Numbered from the stretch's first letter, positions 9,152 through 20,089 are shown. The stretch is 64,000 nucleotides of DNA from Salana multivorans (GCF_003751805.1 NZ_RKHQ01000002.1:372001-436000); one strand, 5' to 3'. Numbers and translations are program-made. Notes: a model not told the origin generated them from the sequence alone.

Positions 9152-9837
9152 GCATGCCGTTCTACGTCTCGCCCGAGCAGTACATGAAGGACCGGGCCGA
9201 CTACGCCCGCAAGGGCATCGCCCGGGGGCGCAGCGTCGTCGTCCTGAGCTACGCGGGCGGCATCCTGCTCGCGACGCACAACCCGTCGCGCGCCCTGCAC
9301 AAGATCTCGGAGATCTACGACCGGATCGCGTTCGCCGCGGTCGGGAAGTACCACGAGTTCGAGGCGCTGCGCGTGGCCGGCATCCGCTACGCCGACCTGC
9401 GCGGCTTCTCCTACGACCGCTCCGACGTCACCGTCCGGGCGCTCGCCAACTCCTACGCGCAGACGCTCGGGTCGGTGTTCAGCTCCGAGACCAAGCCGCT
9501 GGAGGTCGAGCTGGTCGTGGCCGAGGTCGGGCCGGACGTCGCCTCCGACCAGCTCTACCGGCTCTCGTTCGACGGGGGCCTGGGGGAGGAGCACGGCTAC
9601 GTCGTCATCGGTGGCGACGCCGAGCTGCGCTCGCGCTCGCTCGAGCAGTCCTGGTCCGCCGGGCTCGATCTCGCCGGCGCGATGCGGGCGGCCGTCGGCG
9701 CGCTCGAGGTCGCCGAGGGCTATGCCGCGCCGACGCCGATCCCCGCCGATCAGCTCGAGGCCGCTGTCCTCGACCGCTCGGCGCCCCGGCGCGCGTTCCG
9801 GCGCCTGGCGCCGGAGGAGATCGCGGGGCTGCGGTGA
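9148..9837 (+). CDS. prcA: 20S proteasome alpha subunit PrcA
   Basis: This 229-residue subunit forms the outer rings and gate of the proteasome. The N-terminus [23 protein letters not shown] matches the gating segment and first helix of actinobacterial alpha subunits, and [20 protein letters not shown] is the conserved core. It lacks the catalytic threonine, as expected. The extreme C-terminal tail is variable. Overlaps are ATGA with prcB upstream and GTGA with pafA downstream. Confidence 0.97.
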   Translation: MSMPFYVSPEQYMKDRADYARKGIARGRSVVVLSYAGGILLATHNPSRALHKISEIYDRIAFAAVGKYHEFEALRVAGIRYADLRGFSYDRSDVTVRALANSYAQTLGSVFSSETKPLEVELVVAEVGPDVASDQLYRLSFDGGLGEEHGYVVIGGDAELRSRSLEQSWSAGLDLAGAMRAAVGALEVAEGYAAPTPIPADQLEAAVLDRSAPRRAFRRLAPEEIAGLR

Positions 9838-11261
9838 CCGCGCAGGAGATGCCGGGGACGATGCCGGACGCTCCCGAGACCCTCCCCGCCACGCGACGGA
9901 TCTTCGGCCTGGAGACCGAGTACGGGATCACCTGCGCGAGCCCGGACGGGCGCGGCATGTCGGCCGACGAGGCCGCGCGGTTCCTCTTCCGCACCGTCGT
10001 CGCGTGGGGCCGCTCGTCGAACGTCTTCCTGCGCAACGGCGCCCGGCTCTACCTCGACGTCGGCTCGCACCCCGAGTACGCGACGGCCGAGGAGGACTCG
10101 ATCCACGGCGCGCTGGTGCAGGACGCCGCCGGCATGGCGATCCTGACGGACCTGAGCGAGGACGCGAACCGGCGGATGGCGGCCGAGGGCCTGGCCGGCC
10201 GGATCCACCTGCTGCGCAACAACGTCGACTCCCACGGCAACTCCTTCGGCTGCCACGAGAACTACCTCATCCGGCGGCGCGCCGACTTCGCGCGCACGGC
10301 CGAGATCCTCATCCCGTTCTTCGTCACGCGGCAGATCCTCACGGGGGCCGGCCACGTCCAGGACGGCCCGCGCGGCCCCCGGTACAGCTTCTCCCAGCGT
10401 GCCGACCACATCTGGGAGACGGTGTCCTCGGCGACGACGCGCTCGCGCCCGATCATCAACACGCGCGACGAGCCGCACGCCGACGCCGAGTCCTACCGCC
10501 GCCTGCACGTCATCGTCGGCGACTCGACGATGGCCGAGCCGACGACGATGCTCAAGCTGGGCACGACCGACCTCGTGCTGCGCATGCTGGAGAACGGCGT
10601 GCAGCTGCGCGACCTCACGCTGGAGAACCCGGTCCGGGCGATCCGCGACATCAGCCACGACCTGACCGGCCGCGCCCCGATCGCCCGCGGAGCCGGCGGC
10701 GGCGCGACGACCGCGCTCGACGTCCAGCGCGAGATCCTCGACAAGGTGACGGCCTTCACCGAGCGGACCGGCGACGCGAGCGAGGCGACGCGCTGGGTGC
10801 TGGAGCTCTGGGGCCGCGGCCTCGAGGCCGTCGCGACGGGCGACCACGACCTCGTCGCCACCGAGCTGGACTGGGCGATCAAGGAGCGGCTCGTCGAGCG
10901 CTACCGGAGCCGGCACCCCGGCATCTCGCTGACCGACCCGCGGATCGCCCGGCTGCTGCTGGCCTACCACGACATCTCCCCGCGGGACGGGCTGCTCGGC
11001 ACGCTCGTCGAGCGCGGCCTCGTCCAGCGGATCACGACGCCGCAGGAGGTGGCCAGGGCCGCCGACGAACCGCCGGCGACGACCCGCGCGCGGCTGCGCG
11101 GCGAGTTCGTCCGCGCGGCGCAGGAGGCCCGCCGCGACCACACGGTCGACTGGGTGCACCTCAAGCTCAACGACGCCAGCCAGCGGACCGTCCTGTGCTC
11201 GGACCCGTTCCGCGCGCACGACGAGCGCGTCGACCGGCTCATCGAGAGCATGCGCGCGTGA
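9834..11261 (+). CDS. pafA: Pup-protein ligase PafA
   Basis: PafA (475 residues) uses ATP to form an isopeptide bond between the C-terminal Glu of Pup and substrate lysines. Landmarks are [14 protein letters not shown] near residue 25 (metal/ATP-binding Glu), [39 protein letters not shown] and [17 protein letters not shown]. It is a paralogue of Dop at 5616-7256 but lacks the long early loop. The C-terminal domain, which helps bind Pup, is complete, ending [16 protein letters not shown] start overlaps the prcA stop, and its stop overlaps the FKBP gene (GTGA). Confidence 0.97.
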   Translation: MTAQEMPGTMPDAPETLPATRRIFGLETEYGITCASPDGRGMSADEAARFLFRTVVAWGRSSNVFLRNGARLYLDVGSHPEYATAEEDSIHGALVQDAAGMAILTDLSEDANRRMAAEGLAGRIHLLRNNVDSHGNSFGCHENYLIRRRADFARTAEILIPFFVTRQILTGAGHVQDGPRGPRYSFSQRADHIWETVSSATTRSRPIINTRDEPHADAESYRRLHVIVGDSTMAEPTTMLKLGTTDLVLRMLENGVQLRDLTLENPVRAIRDISHDLTGRAPIARGAGGGATTALDVQREILDKVTAFTERTGDASEATRWVLELWGRGLEAVATGDHDLVATELDWAIKERLVERYRSRHPGISLTDPRIARLLLAYHDISPRDGLLGTLVERGLVQRITTPQEVARAADEPPATTRARLRGEFVRAAQEARRDHTVDWVHLKLNDASQRTVLCSDPFRAHDERVDRLIESMRA

Positions 11262-12235
11262 GCGGCCGCACGTCCGGCTGGACGCGGTCGGTTCGTCGGG
11301 CCGCGGTCGCCGCGCTCGTCGTCGGTGCGGCGGGCGCCGTCGCCGCGTGCGGTCCGGCCGGCGACGACCCGAGCGCCAGCCCGACCTCGACGCTCGCCGT
11401 CGAGGTGGCGGGCGAGCTCGGCGAACGGCCCAGCGTCACCATCCCGCCCGGCTTCACGGTGACCGAGACGTCGACGGCGACGCTCATCGCCGGCGACGGC
11501 CCCGTCGTCACCGAGGGGCAGACGATCCTGCTCGACTACTTCGCGATCGACATCGCGACGGGCGAGACCATCGCCGACACGTTCGCCACGCTGCCCGAGA
11601 TCCGCACCTTCACGGCCGACGACCTCGGTGGGGCGCTCTACGACATGATCGACGGCGCGACCCTCGGCTCGCGGATCGAGCGGATCGAGCTCGGGACGAA
11701 GAAGGACCCGCACCCGCACGTGCTCGTCGTCGACCTCCCGCGGCTGCGCGCCGTCGGCGAGGAGATCGCGGCCACCGTCGACCCGGGCCTGCCGACCGTC
11801 GAGCGCGGGGAGGACGGCGCCCCCGTCGTCACCATCCCGGAGACGTCGGCGCCGCACCAGACGCAGACGACGACGCTCATCAAGGGGACCGGTCCGCAGG
11901 TCGGGGTCGGCCAGTCCGTCATCCTCCAGCTCAGCGCCGTGCGCTGGTCGGACGGCGCCGTCGTCGACTCGACCTGGGAGACCCGGCCCCGCGCCCTCGC
12001 GGTGTCCGACCTGCCGCGCGGCCTCGCCGGCGGTCTCGTCGAGCAGACGGCCGGCTCGCAGGTGCTCGTGGTGGTCCCGCCGGAGGACGGCAACGGGGTC
12101 GACACGCTCGTCTACGTCGTCGACATCCTCGCGACGGCCGACGTCGCGCTCCCGCCCGCCGGCACCGAGCACGAGCCCGTCGAGGAGGACCCGGCGACCG
12201 GCGAGCCGGCCGTGGACGGCTCGGCGCAGGGCTAG
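11258..12235 (+). CDS. FKBP-type peptidyl-prolyl isomerase lipoprotein
   Basis: This 325-residue exported protein has an N-terminal lipoprotein signal: a basic start (RRAA), a hydrophobic run and a lipobox AVAAC with Cys31. Two FKBP-like repeats follow, at about residues 75-165 ([20 protein letters not shown]...) and 205-300 ([19 protein letters not shown]...). Each begins with the typical glycine-rich strand. The tail is acidic and Pro-rich. It would catalyse proline isomerisation in envelope proteins, though catalytic residues are poorly conserved and activity is unproven. It is coupled to pafA by a GTGA overlap, a known actinobacterial arrangement whose functional reason is unclear. Confidence 0.85.
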   Translation: MSGRTSGWTRSVRRAAVAALVVGAAGAVAACGPAGDDPSASPTSTLAVEVAGELGERPSVTIPPGFTVTETSTATLIAGDGPVVTEGQTILLDYFAIDIATGETIADTFATLPEIRTFTADDLGGALYDMIDGATLGSRIERIELGTKKDPHPHVLVVDLPRLRAVGEEIAATVDPGLPTVERGEDGAPVVTIPETSAPHQTQTTTLIKGTGPQVGVGQSVILQLSAVRWSDGAVVDSTWETRPRALAVSDLPRGLAGGLVEQTAGSQVLVVVPPEDGNGVDTLVYVVDILATADVALPPAGTEHEPVEEDPATGEPAVDGSAQG

Positions 12236-12245
12236 CTGCCCGACC

Positions 12246-12251
12246 TAGGGT
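12246..12251 (+). promoter_or_regulatory. -10 element of a probable leaderless hisF promoter
   Basis: TAGGGT ends 6 nt before the hisF ATG. There is no ribosome-binding site between the hexamer and the start. Confidence 0.5.
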
Positions 12252-12257
12252 GGACCC

Positions 12258-13028
12258 ATGAGCGTCGCCCTTCGTGTCATCCCCTGCCTGGACGTCGACG
12301 CCGGACGCGTGGTCAAGGGCGTCAACTTCGCCGACCTGCGCGACGCCGGCGACCCGGTCGAGCTGGCGCGGCGCTACGACGCCCAGGGCGCGGACGAGAT
12401 CACGTTCCTCGACGTCTCCGCGTCGAGCGACGGCCGGGCGACGACCCTCGAGACGGTGACCGCGGCGGCCGAGCAGATCTTCGTCCCGCTGACGGTCGGC
12501 GGTGGCGTCCGCTCGGTCGACGACGTCGAGGCGCTCCTGCGGGCGGGCGCGGACAAGGTCGGCGTCAACACGGCGGCCATCGCGCGGCCGGAGCTGCTCA
12601 CCGAGATCGCCCGCCGGTTCGGCAACCAGGTCGTCGTCGTCTCGGTCGACGCGCGCCGCTGCCCACCGGGCACGCAGACGCCGTCCGGCTACGAGGTGAC
12701 GACGCACGGCGGCCGTCGCGGCACCGGGATCGACGCGGTCGCCTGGGCGGCCGAGGCGGCGCGGCGCGGCGCCGGCGAGGTCCTGCTCAACTCCATGGAC
12801 GCCGACGGAACGACGGGCGGCTTCGACCTGCAGATGCTCCGCGACGTGCGCGCGGCCGTCACCGTCCCGCTCATCGCGAGCGGTGGTGCCGGGACGACGG
12901 CCGACTTCGTCGCGGCCGCGGAGACGGGCGTCGACGCCCTGCTCGCGGCCAGCGTCTTCCACTTCGGAACCCTCACGGTCGGCGAGGTCAAGGACGCGCT
13001 GCGCGCCGCCGGCCACGCCGTCCGGTGA
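12258..13028 (+). CDS. hisF: Imidazole glycerol phosphate synthase, cyclase subunit HisF
   Basis: HisF (256 residues) is the (beta/alpha)8 barrel that converts PRFAR and ammonia, delivered by HisH, to imidazole glycerol phosphate and AICAR. The catalytic Asp12 is in [15 protein letters not shown]. The second catalytic Asp lies in VVVSVDARR, and the phosphate-binding loops are VGGGVRS and ASGGAGT. Length is normal. hisI is 4.5 kb downstream beyond the ABC exporter, so the his genes here are split. The stop overlaps the start of the first ABC gene (GTGA). Confidence 0.96.
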   Translation: MSVALRVIPCLDVDAGRVVKGVNFADLRDAGDPVELARRYDAQGADEITFLDVSASSDGRATTLETVTAAAEQIFVPLTVGGGVRSVDDVEALLRAGADKVGVNTAAIARPELLTEIARRFGNQVVVVSVDARRCPPGTQTPSGYEVTTHGGRRGTGIDAVAWAAEAARRGAGEVLLNSMDADGTTGGFDLQMLRDVRAAVTVPLIASGGAGTTADFVAAAETGVDALLAASVFHFGTLTVGEVKDALRAAGHAVR

Positions 13029-14896
13029 CGGGTGCGCAGGCGCTGCCGCGGGAGCCGCAGCGCTACGCCCTGCCCCCGGGCCGGCTGCGGGCCTCGCTCG
13101 CGCTCGTCGGACGTGGCCTGCGCGCCCACCCGACGACGTCCTGGGTCGCCATCGGCGCCTCCGCGGTCTACGGCGTGTCGTCGGTCGCCTCCGGCTGGCT
13201 GCTCGGTCGCGTGACCGACCGGGTGATCCTGCCCGGCATCCGCGGCGACGGCGGGATCGGCGCCCGGGAGATCTGGCTCTCCGCCCTGGCCCTCGCCGGC
13301 GTCGCGCTCGTCACGGCCGTGAGCGTCGCGCTGCGGCGCATCTACGCCGGGATCGTCGCGTACGACGTGCAGGCCGACCACCGTCGCGCCGTCACCCGGC
13401 GCTACCTCGAGCTGCCGCTGTCGTGGCACCGGCGACGCCCGACCGGTGAGCTGCTCTCGCACGCCAGCTCCGACGCCGAGGCGGCCGCGTCGGTCTTCGC
13501 GCCCGTCCCGCTGGCGATCGGGGTCGTCGTCATGCTCGCGGTGGCGGCGGGCGCGATGCTCGCGGCCAACGTCTGGCTCGGCGTGCTCGGGCTCGCGATG
13601 CTGCCGCTGGTCGCGGTCTCCAACGCGCTGTACGAGCGGGCGATGTCGCCGGCCGTCGCGCTCGCTCAGGCCCGGCGGGCCGAGGTCGCCGACGTGGCGC
13701 ACGCGAGCTTCGAGGGCGCTCAGGTCGTCAAGACGCTCGGCACGGCCGAGCTGGAGACCGCGGCGTTCGTCCGCGCGACGGACGACCTGCGCGCCGCCAA
13801 CACGCGGGTCGGCCGCGTCTCGGCCGTGTTCGAGCCCGTCCTCTCGCTCATCCCGACGATCGTGACGCTGGCCGTCATCGTGGTCGGCGTCGTCCAGGTC
13901 GCGGACGGACGGGCGGCGGCCGGCGGGGTCGTCACCTCGGCCTTCCTGCTCTCGATCATGGCAGGCCCGGTCGGCGCGATCGGCTACGTGCTGGGTCAGC
14001 TCCCGCGCTCGATCGTCGGGTACGGCCGGATCGCGCGGGTGATCGACGCGGACGACGACCGGCGCGGACGCGCGGGCGAGACGTCCGGCGCGGCGGCGGG
14101 TGCCGATCCCGGCGACGGGACGGCGGCGGTCCGCCTGGCCGGTGCCACGCTGGACGTACCGGGACCCCGGGGCGAGGTGCGCCTGCTCGACGACGTCGAG
14201 CTCGACGTCGCCCCCGGGACGACGGTGGCCGTCGTCGGCTCGACCGGCTCCGGGAAGTCGACCCTCCTCGACGTGCTCGGCGGTCTCACGCCGGCGTCGT
14301 CCGGGACGGTCGTCGTCGCGGGGCTCGACGTCGAGCGCACCGGCCACGCCGAGCTGGCGCGACGTGTCGCCTACGTGACGCAGGAGGCGTTCGTGTTCTC
14401 CGGCAGCGTGCGGGAGAACGTCGCGCTGGCCGACGAGGGCGCCGGCGCCAGCGATGCCGAGGTCTGGGACGCGCTCGAGCGCGCCCGGCTCGCCGACGTC
14501 GTGCGCGAGCTGCCCGAGGGGCTGGACACCGAGCTGGGGGAGCGCGGCACGTCGTTCTCCGGCGGGCAGCGCCAGCGCCTGGCGATCGCGCGCGCCCTCG
14601 TCCGGCGGCCCCGCGTGCTCCTGCTCGACGACGCCACGTCGGCCCTCGACCCGGCCGTCGAGGGCGAGATCCTCGCCTCGCTCGGGACCGGCGGCTCCGC
14701 GGACGGCGCGAATGCCGCGGACGCCGCGCCGACGGTCGTCATGGTCGCCTACCGCCCGGCGACGATCACCCGCGCCGACCTCGTGGTCCACGTCGAGGGG
14801 GGACGCGTCGTCGACGTCGGGACGGTGCCGGACCTGCTCGCGCGCGACGCCGGGTTCGCCGACCTGCTCCAGGCCTACGAGCGGGACCGGTCATGA
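13025..14896 (+). CDS. ABC exporter half-transporter, degenerate-site subunit
   Basis: This 623-residue type-1 exporter half-subunit has six membrane helices in the first 330 residues, then a nucleotide-binding domain. Walker A is GSTGSGKST at 405-413 and the signature is FSGGQ at 511-515. Walker B is LLLDD, with Asp536 where the catalytic Glu is expected. The switch histidine is replaced by Tyr576 (VAYRPATI). These changes mark the non-hydrolysing site of a heterodimeric exporter, the partner being the next gene. The cargo (drug, lipid or peptide) is unknown. GTG overlaps the hisF stop. Confidence 0.9.
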   Translation: MTGAQALPREPQRYALPPGRLRASLALVGRGLRAHPTTSWVAIGASAVYGVSSVASGWLLGRVTDRVILPGIRGDGGIGAREIWLSALALAGVALVTAVSVALRRIYAGIVAYDVQADHRRAVTRRYLELPLSWHRRRPTGELLSHASSDAEAAASVFAPVPLAIGVVVMLAVAAGAMLAANVWLGVLGLAMLPLVAVSNALYERAMSPAVALAQARRAEVADVAHASFEGAQVVKTLGTAELETAAFVRATDDLRAANTRVGRVSAVFEPVLSLIPTIVTLAVIVVGVVQVADGRAAAGGVVTSAFLLSIMAGPVGAIGYVLGQLPRSIVGYGRIARVIDADDDRRGRAGETSGAAAGADPGDGTAAVRLAGATLDVPGPRGEVRLLDDVELDVAPGTTVAVVGSTGSGKSTLLDVLGGLTPASSGTVVVAGLDVERTGHAELARRVAYVTQEAFVFSGSVRENVALADEGAGASDAEVWDALERARLADVVRELPEGLDTELGERGTSFSGGQRQRLAIARALVRRPRVLLLDDATSALDPAVEGEILASLGTGGSADGANAADAAPTVVMVAYRPATITRADLVVHVEGGRVVDVGTVPDLLARDAGFADLLQAYERDRS

Positions 14897-16692
14897 GCGA
14901 CCGCGCCACGGGCACGCCGACGCACGCCATCGCCCCGGCGTCGCAGCTCGGGCTCTTCGCGACGATCGGCCGGGGCATCGCGACCTCGCCGGCGATCAAG
15001 CGCGGCATCGGGCTCACGCTCGTGCTCGCGATCCTCGGCACCGCCGGCCAGCTCGTCGTCCCCGTCGCCGTCCAGCACGCGACCGACGCCGGGCTGCTCG
15101 CGCCGGACGGGGTCGACGTCGGCGTCGTCGTCCGCACGGCGCTGCTGGCGCTCGTCCTCGCCGTCGCGGCGGCCGCGTTCACGATGTTCGCCCGCTCCCG
15201 GCTCGTCGCTGCCACCGAGCGCGGGCTGGCACAGCTGCGGGTCGCCGCCTTCGAGCACGTCCACCGGCTCGGCGTGCTGACCCAGAACACGGAGCGGCGC
15301 GGGTCGCTCATCTCGCGCGTCACGGCCGACGTCGACACGGTCGCGATCTTCGTGCAGTGGGGCGGTCTCTCGCTCATCCTCGCGCTCCTGCAGATCGTGC
15401 TCGCCTCCGTGGCGATCGCGTTCTACTCCTGGGAGCTGCTCCTGCTCATCTGGGCGTGCCTGATCCCGATGATCCTCCTCGCGCCGCGGGCGCAGCGGAT
15501 CCTGAGCTCGCGGTACGCGCTCGTGCGGCTGCGCGCCGGCGCCATGCTCGCGGCCGTGTCGGAGTCCGTCGTCGGCGCCCGGACGATCAAGGCGTACGGC
15601 GTGCAGGAGCGCACGGGCCGCCGGCTCGACGCCGCCGTGACCGAGCAGCGCGACGCGGCCGTGCGCGCCCAGACGATCGCCGCCGGTGCGTTCTCGGTCG
15701 GCGTGCTGCTGTCCGGGTTCGCGCTGGCCGCCGTCGTCGTGGCCGGCACGTACCTCGGGATCGGCGGCCGCCTCTCGGTCGGGGACCTGCTCGCGGTCCT
15801 CTTCCTGACCCAGCTCTTCGTGCAGCCGGTGCAGATGGCGACCGAGACGCTCAACCAGCTCCAGGACGCCGTCGCCGGCTGGCGCCGCGTGCTCTCGCTG
15901 CTCGAGACGCCGATCTCGGTGCCCGAGCCGGCCGCGCCCGTCGCGCTGCCGCCGGGGCCGCTCGGGGTGCGCGTCGACCACGTGAGCTACTCCTACCCGG
16001 ACGGGCCGCGCGTGCTGCACGACGTCGACGTCGACCTGCCGGCCGGTACCCGCGTCGTCGTGGTCGGCGCGACCGGGTCGGGGAAGACGACGCTGGGCCG
16101 GCTCGTCACGCGGCTCGTCGACCCGGACGACGGCGCGATCCGCGTCGGCGGCGTCGACCTGCGCGAGGTGGCCGACGCCGACCTGCGTCGGCGCGTCGTC
16201 GCCGTGACGCAGGAGGGGCACCTGTTCGACACGACGGTCGGGGACAACATCACGTACGCCGTCCCGGGTGCCGGCCCGGCGCAGGCGGAGCGCGCGCTCG
16301 TGGAGCTCGGGCTGGCCGACTGGCTCGCCGGGCTCCCGCTGGGCCTCGACACGCCGGTCGGTCAGCGCGGGGAGACGCTCTCGGCCGGGGAGCGGCAGCT
16401 CGTGGCGCTCGCCCGCGCGCACCTCGTCGGGGCCGACGTCCTGGTGCTCGACGAGGCGACGTCGGCCGTCGACCCGGCCACCGAGCTGCGCACGTCGCAC
16501 GCGCTGGCCCGACTGGTCGACGGCCGGACGTCGATCACCGTCGCGCACCGGCTCTCCACGGCCCAGGCGGCCGACCTCGTCCTCGTGGTCGACGCGGGAC
16601 GGCTCGTCGAGATCGGCTCGCACGCCGAGCTGGTCGCGGCGGACGGGGAGTACGCCCGGCTGTTCCGCGCCTGGCTCGCCGCGACGAGCTGA
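14893..16692 (+). CDS. ABC exporter half-transporter, catalytic subunit
   Basis: This 599-residue partner of the preceding exporter gene has six membrane helices followed by a nucleotide-binding domain. Walker A is GATGSGKTT and Walker B is VLVLDE, with catalytic Glu521. An intact switch histidine lies in TVAHRLST. Its signature is LSAGE instead of LSGGQ. In the heterodimer this non-standard signature faces the degenerate Walker site of subunit one. All defects thus fall in one composite site and the other is canonical. The ATG overlaps the upstream stop (ATGA). Confidence 0.9.
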   Translation: MSDRATGTPTHAIAPASQLGLFATIGRGIATSPAIKRGIGLTLVLAILGTAGQLVVPVAVQHATDAGLLAPDGVDVGVVVRTALLALVLAVAAAAFTMFARSRLVAATERGLAQLRVAAFEHVHRLGVLTQNTERRGSLISRVTADVDTVAIFVQWGGLSLILALLQIVLASVAIAFYSWELLLLIWACLIPMILLAPRAQRILSSRYALVRLRAGAMLAAVSESVVGARTIKAYGVQERTGRRLDAAVTEQRDAAVRAQTIAAGAFSVGVLLSGFALAAVVVAGTYLGIGGRLSVGDLLAVLFLTQLFVQPVQMATETLNQLQDAVAGWRRVLSLLETPISVPEPAAPVALPPGPLGVRVDHVSYSYPDGPRVLHDVDVDLPAGTRVVVVGATGSGKTTLGRLVTRLVDPDDGAIRVGGVDLREVADADLRRRVVAVTQEGHLFDTTVGDNITYAVPGAGPAQAERALVELGLADWLAGLPLGLDTPVGQRGETLSAGERQLVALARAHLVGADVLVLDEATSAVDPATELRTSHALARLVDGRTSITVAHRLSTAQAADLVLVVDAGRLVEIGSHAELVAADGEYARLFRAWLAATS

Positions 16693-16753
16693 CCCCGCGC
16701 CCGGGGGGCCTTCCTGCCCTGAGCCTCGAACCCCGGCCCCGCGAACCCCATTC

Positions 16754-16812
16754 CTCCGATACCGGGGTGGATCGCGTCGCGAATCGCGATGCGATCCACC
16801 CCAATATCGGAG
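16754..16812. repeat. 59-bp palindromic element, copy 2
   Basis: Inverted repeat of the same length as copy 1. Outer arms at 16754-16770 (CTCCGATACCGGGGTGG) and 16796-16812 have two mismatches. The inner 12-nt arms have one G:T mismatch around a single central base. It lies between the convergent ABC exporter and TIGR03085 genes, where it could terminate transcription from both sides. The outer arms match copy 1 at 15 of 17 positions on the left, while the inner sequence differs. Confidence 0.85.
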
Positions 16813-16828
16813 CAGGTGGCGGGCGGAC

Positions 16829-17476
16829 TCAGGCCGCGGGCCAGTCCATCGCCTCGCGGAACGCCGCGACGGCCTCGGGCGGCCCGGTGACCGTGACCCG
16901 CGCGTGCCGGGCGCGGCCCATCGCCACGAGCGCGAGATCCTCCTCGGGACCCGTCACGACGACGCTGCGCTCCCCGCGCGCGACGACGGAGCGCGGGCCG
17001 TGCGGCACGACGACGATGATGCCGACCTCCGCCGTGCGCCCGGCCCGGCGGACGCCGCCGATCCGGAGGATGGGCAGCAGCGAGCTCCACATCATCGACC
17101 GGACGCCCGGCGTCAGCTCCAGCTCGCGGTCCCTGACCAGGGGGTTGTCGCTGGCCCGCAGGACGTCGAGCGCGTGCACGACGAACTCCAGCACGTTCGT
17201 CCGCGCCGACCAGGCCATGGGGCTGAGCGGCGACGGGCCCTCCTCGACCTCGCGGATCAGCTCCTCGTAGTCCGCGCCGTCCCCCAGCGCGACCGCCGCG
17301 TCCTGACCGCGCACGGCGCCCAGCGCGATCCGCTGGGGCGCTCGCTCGCGCAGGACGATGTGAGCGGCGAGGTGGCGGGCCTGCCAGCCCTCGCACAGGG
17401 TCGGGGCATCGGGTGGGACCGAGCGCAGCGCATCGACGAGTGCGGCTCGCGGAACCCGGCGGAGGTCGTCGTCCAT
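16829..17476 (-). CDS. TIGR03085-type metal-binding protein
   Basis: This 215-residue protein resembles the TIGR03085 family within the DinB/mycothiol-dependent maleylpyruvate isomerase-like fold. The N-terminal helix bundle includes [20 protein letters not shown], with the His-x3-His pattern for metal binding, and [15 protein letters not shown] with another His. The C-terminal part (about 120-210) is a separate alpha/beta domain ending in [13 protein letters not shown]. Such proteins are thought to use mycothiol or a metal, but no reaction is established for this subgroup. It is transcribed divergently from hisI, 98 bp away, and convergent with the ABC exporter. Confidence 0.75.
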   Translation of the reverse strand: MDDDLRRVPRAALVDALRSVPPDAPTLCEGWQARHLAAHIVLRERAPQRIALGAVRGQDAAVALGDGADYEELIREVEEGPSPLSPMAWSARTNVLEFVVHALDVLRASDNPLVRDRELELTPGVRSMMWSSLLPILRIGGVRRAGRTAEVGIIVVVPHGPRSVVARGERSVVVTGPEEDLALVAMGRARHARVTVTGPPEAVAAFREAMDWPAA

Positions 17477-17574
17477 CTCTCCATGATGAACCCACTCGGC
17501 GGTCCCTGGCGCCCCCCGCGTCCAGTTCTCTCGCTCGTCCCGCCCGGCGGGCGCCGGGATGGAAGGATGACCCG

Positions 17575-17952
17575 GTGACCACCACGCTCGATCCCGCCAT
17601 CGCCGCGCGCCTGAAGCGCGACTCCGCCGGCCTCGTGGCCGCCGTCGTCCAGGACGACGAGACCGGCCAGGTCCTCATGCTCGGCTGGATGGACGACGAG
17701 GCGCTGCACCGCACGCTGACGACCGGCCGCGTCACCTTCTGGTCCCGCTCCCGGCAGGAGTACTGGCGCAAGGGCGACACCTCGGGCCACGTCCAGCACG
17801 TGCGGGGTGTCGCGCTCGACTGCGACGGCGACGCGCTGCTGGTCCGCGTCGAGCAGGTCGGCCCCGCGTGCCACACCGGCACGCGCTCGTGCTTCGAGGC
17901 CGGCGGCGACCTGGGAGCGGTCGTCGGCACGTCGGCGGGGGAGACGCGGTGA
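17575..17952 (+). CDS. hisI: Phosphoribosyl-AMP cyclohydrolase HisI
   Basis: HisI (125 residues) opens the adenine ring of PR-AMP in step three of histidine synthesis. It carries the zinc/magnesium-binding motifs LDCDGDALL and [10 protein letters not shown], and the core [11 protein letters not shown]...[19 protein letters not shown]. It has no HisE fusion, as usual in actinobacteria. GTG at 17575 is preceded by GGAAGGA at 7-nt spacing. The stop overlaps the trpE start (GTGA), linking histidine and tryptophan synthesis in one transcript. Confidence 0.96.
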   Translation: MTTTLDPAIAARLKRDSAGLVAAVVQDDETGQVLMLGWMDDEALHRTLTTGRVTFWSRSRQEYWRKGDTSGHVQHVRGVALDCDGDALLVRVEQVGPACHTGTRSCFEAGGDLGAVVGTSAGETR

Positions 17953-19517
17953 CCGCGGTCGAGCTGCCCGACCTCGAGTGGGGCGCCACCTGGCCGAACC
18001 TCAGCGAGTTCCGCGACCTCGGCTCGCAGCACCGCGTCGTCCCGGTCGTGCGCCGGCTGCTGGCGGACTCGCTCACCCCGGTCGGCGTCTACCGCACCCT
18101 GGCCGAGGCCCGCCCCGGCACGTTCCTGCTGGAGTCGGCGGCGGCGGACGGCACCTGGAGCCGGTACTCGTTCGTCGGCGTGTCCTCGCGCGCGATCCTC
18201 ACGGCCGTCGACGGGGCGGCCCGGTGGAGCGGCGACGTCCCGGTCGGGCTCGACGTCCCCGGCAACCCGATCGAGGTGCTGCGGCACGCGCTGGAGACCC
18301 TGCGCAGCGAGGCGGTCGCCGGGCTGCCGCCGCTCACGAGCGGGTTCGTCGGCGCGATCGGCTGGGACGCGATCCGGTACTGGGAGCCGACGCTCGTGCC
18401 GACGGCGCCCGACGAGCTGGGCGTCCCGGACGTCGCGCTCGCCCTCGTCCAGGACCTCGTGGTGCTCGATCACGTCGAGGGCGCCTGCTGGCTCATCGCG
18501 AACGCCATCAACGGCGACGACCGGGCGAGCGGCATCGACGAGGCGCACGCGGACGCGGTGCGGCGGCTCGACGCGATGCAGCTCCGGCTCGGCGCGCCCG
18601 TCGGCGGTGTCGACGTCATCGACCCCGACGCCGCGCAGCTCCACGTCGTCTCCCGCACGACGCCGGAGGACTACGAGTCGGCGGTCCTGCGCGCGAAGGA
18701 GCACATCAGGGACGGGGACGCCTTCCAGATCGTGCTGTCGCAGCGGTTCGACGTCGCGTGCTCGGCCGAGCCGGTCGACGTCTACCGCGCCCTGCGCTCG
18801 CTCAACCCGAGCCCGTACATGTACCTCGTCACGCTCGAGGGACCGGACGGCGCGCCGTTCGCCGTCGTCGGGTCGAGCCCCGAGACGCTCGCCCGCGTCG
18901 AGGGCGGGCGGGTCATGACGTACCCGATCGCCGGCTCGCGCCCGCGGGGCAAGGACGCGGCCGGCGACGCCGAGCTCGAGGCCGAGCTGCTCGCCGATCC
19001 CAAGGAGCTGGCCGAGCACCTCATGCTCGTCGACCTCGGGCGGAACGACCTCACGAAGGTGTGCGACCCGCGGACCGTGCGCGTCGAGGAGTTCATGGAC
19101 GTGCGCCGGTTCAGCCACATCATGCACATCTGCTCGACCGTGACGGGCTCGCTGCGGCCGGGGGCCGGCGCGCTCGACGCGCTCACCGCGACGTTCCCCG
19201 CCGGAACGCTGAGCGGCGCGCCGAAGCCGCGCGCCGTCCAGCTCATCGACGAGCTGGAGCCGGCCCGACGCGGGATCTACGGCGGGACGATCGGCTACGT
19301 CGACCTGGCCGGCAACCTCGACATGGCGATCGCCATCCGGACCGCCCTGGTCAAGGACGGCGTCGCCCACGTGCAGGCGGGGGCGGGGATCGTCGCCGAC
19401 TCGGTCCCGCAGACCGAGCACGAGGAGTGCCGCAACAAGGCGGCGGCCGTCCTGCGGGCGATCGAGGTCGCGACGCGACTGCGGCCGGCCGGCCCGAGCG
19501 AGGGATCGTCGGCATGA
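17949..19517 (+). CDS. trpE: Anthranilate synthase component I TrpE
   Basis: TrpE (522 residues) converts chorismate, with ammonia from TrpG, to anthranilate. The N-terminal domain has the tryptophan feedback region [18 protein letters not shown]. The chorismate-binding C-terminal half holds [65 protein letters not shown] and [17 protein letters not shown]. trpG is not in this window. The GTG overlaps hisI, and the stop overlaps the next gene (ATGA). Confidence 0.96.
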   Translation: MTAVELPDLEWGATWPNLSEFRDLGSQHRVVPVVRRLLADSLTPVGVYRTLAEARPGTFLLESAAADGTWSRYSFVGVSSRAILTAVDGAARWSGDVPVGLDVPGNPIEVLRHALETLRSEAVAGLPPLTSGFVGAIGWDAIRYWEPTLVPTAPDELGVPDVALALVQDLVVLDHVEGACWLIANAINGDDRASGIDEAHADAVRRLDAMQLRLGAPVGGVDVIDPDAAQLHVVSRTTPEDYESAVLRAKEHIRDGDAFQIVLSQRFDVACSAEPVDVYRALRSLNPSPYMYLVTLEGPDGAPFAVVGSSPETLARVEGGRVMTYPIAGSRPRGKDAAGDAELEAELLADPKELAEHLMLVDLGRNDLTKVCDPRTVRVEEFMDVRRFSHIMHICSTVTGSLRPGAGALDALTATFPAGTLSGAPKPRAVQLIDELEPARRGIYGGTIGYVDLAGNLDMAIAIRTALVKDGVAHVQAGAGIVADSVPQTEHEECRNKAAAVLRAIEVATRLRPAGPSEGSSA

Positions 19518-20089
19518 CGGCACGTCGCGGCCTGCTGCTCGTCGTCGCCGGCGGCGTCGTGGTCGCCGTCGGCTGCGCGCTCACCTGGTTCAGCGCGCCC
19601 GTCGACTCCGTGGTGACCGACGTCGTCTCCGTCACGGGCGCGACGGCGGCGCCCGGGGCCGTCCCGCTCCTGCTCGTCGTCGCGGCGGCGCTCGTGCTTC
19701 GCGCCATGACGCGCGGCGCCGTTCGCTCCGTCATCGGCTGGCTCGGCGTCCTCGTCTGGGTCGGGCTGCTGGCGCTCGCCGCGACGGCGGCGAACGACGC
19801 GGTGGCGCAGCTCCAGGCGGCTGCCGCCGATGCGACCGGCGTCCCGGAGCTGGCCGGCGACGTCACGCGGACCGCGGCACCGTGGCTCACGCTGGCCGGC
19901 GCGGCGGTGGCGACGGTCGGCTCCGTGCTCCTCGCGCTCGCCCCGGCCGCGGCCGGGGCGCCCCGGGCGAGCCGGTACGAGCGCACCGGCGCCACCGGTG
20001 GGACGGGTGCGGCTCCCGCGGAGGAACCCGTCGACAGCTGGGACGCGCTCACCCGCGGGGATGACCCGTCCATCGGCGGGAGCAAGTAG
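19514..20089 (+). CDS. Trp-operon-associated membrane protein (Trp_oprn_chp family)
   Basis: This 191-residue protein has four predicted membrane helices (about 6-26, 48-64, 73-92, 122-145), opening [14 protein letters not shown]. The family is found beside trpE in actinobacteria, hence its name. Function is unknown, and a transport or membrane-anchoring role would be inference. The C-terminal 40 residues are polar, Gly/Ala-rich and end WDALTRGDDPSIGGSK. The start overlaps trpE by 4 bp. Confidence 0.8.
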   Translation: MTARRGLLLVVAGGVVVAVGCALTWFSAPVDSVVTDVVSVTGATAAPGAVPLLLVVAAALVLRAMTRGAVRSVIGWLGVLVWVGLLALAATAANDAVAQLQAAAADATGVPELAGDVTRTAAPWLTLAGAAVATVGSVLLALAPAAAGAPRASRYERTGATGGTGAAPAEEPVDSWDALTRGDDPSIGGSK

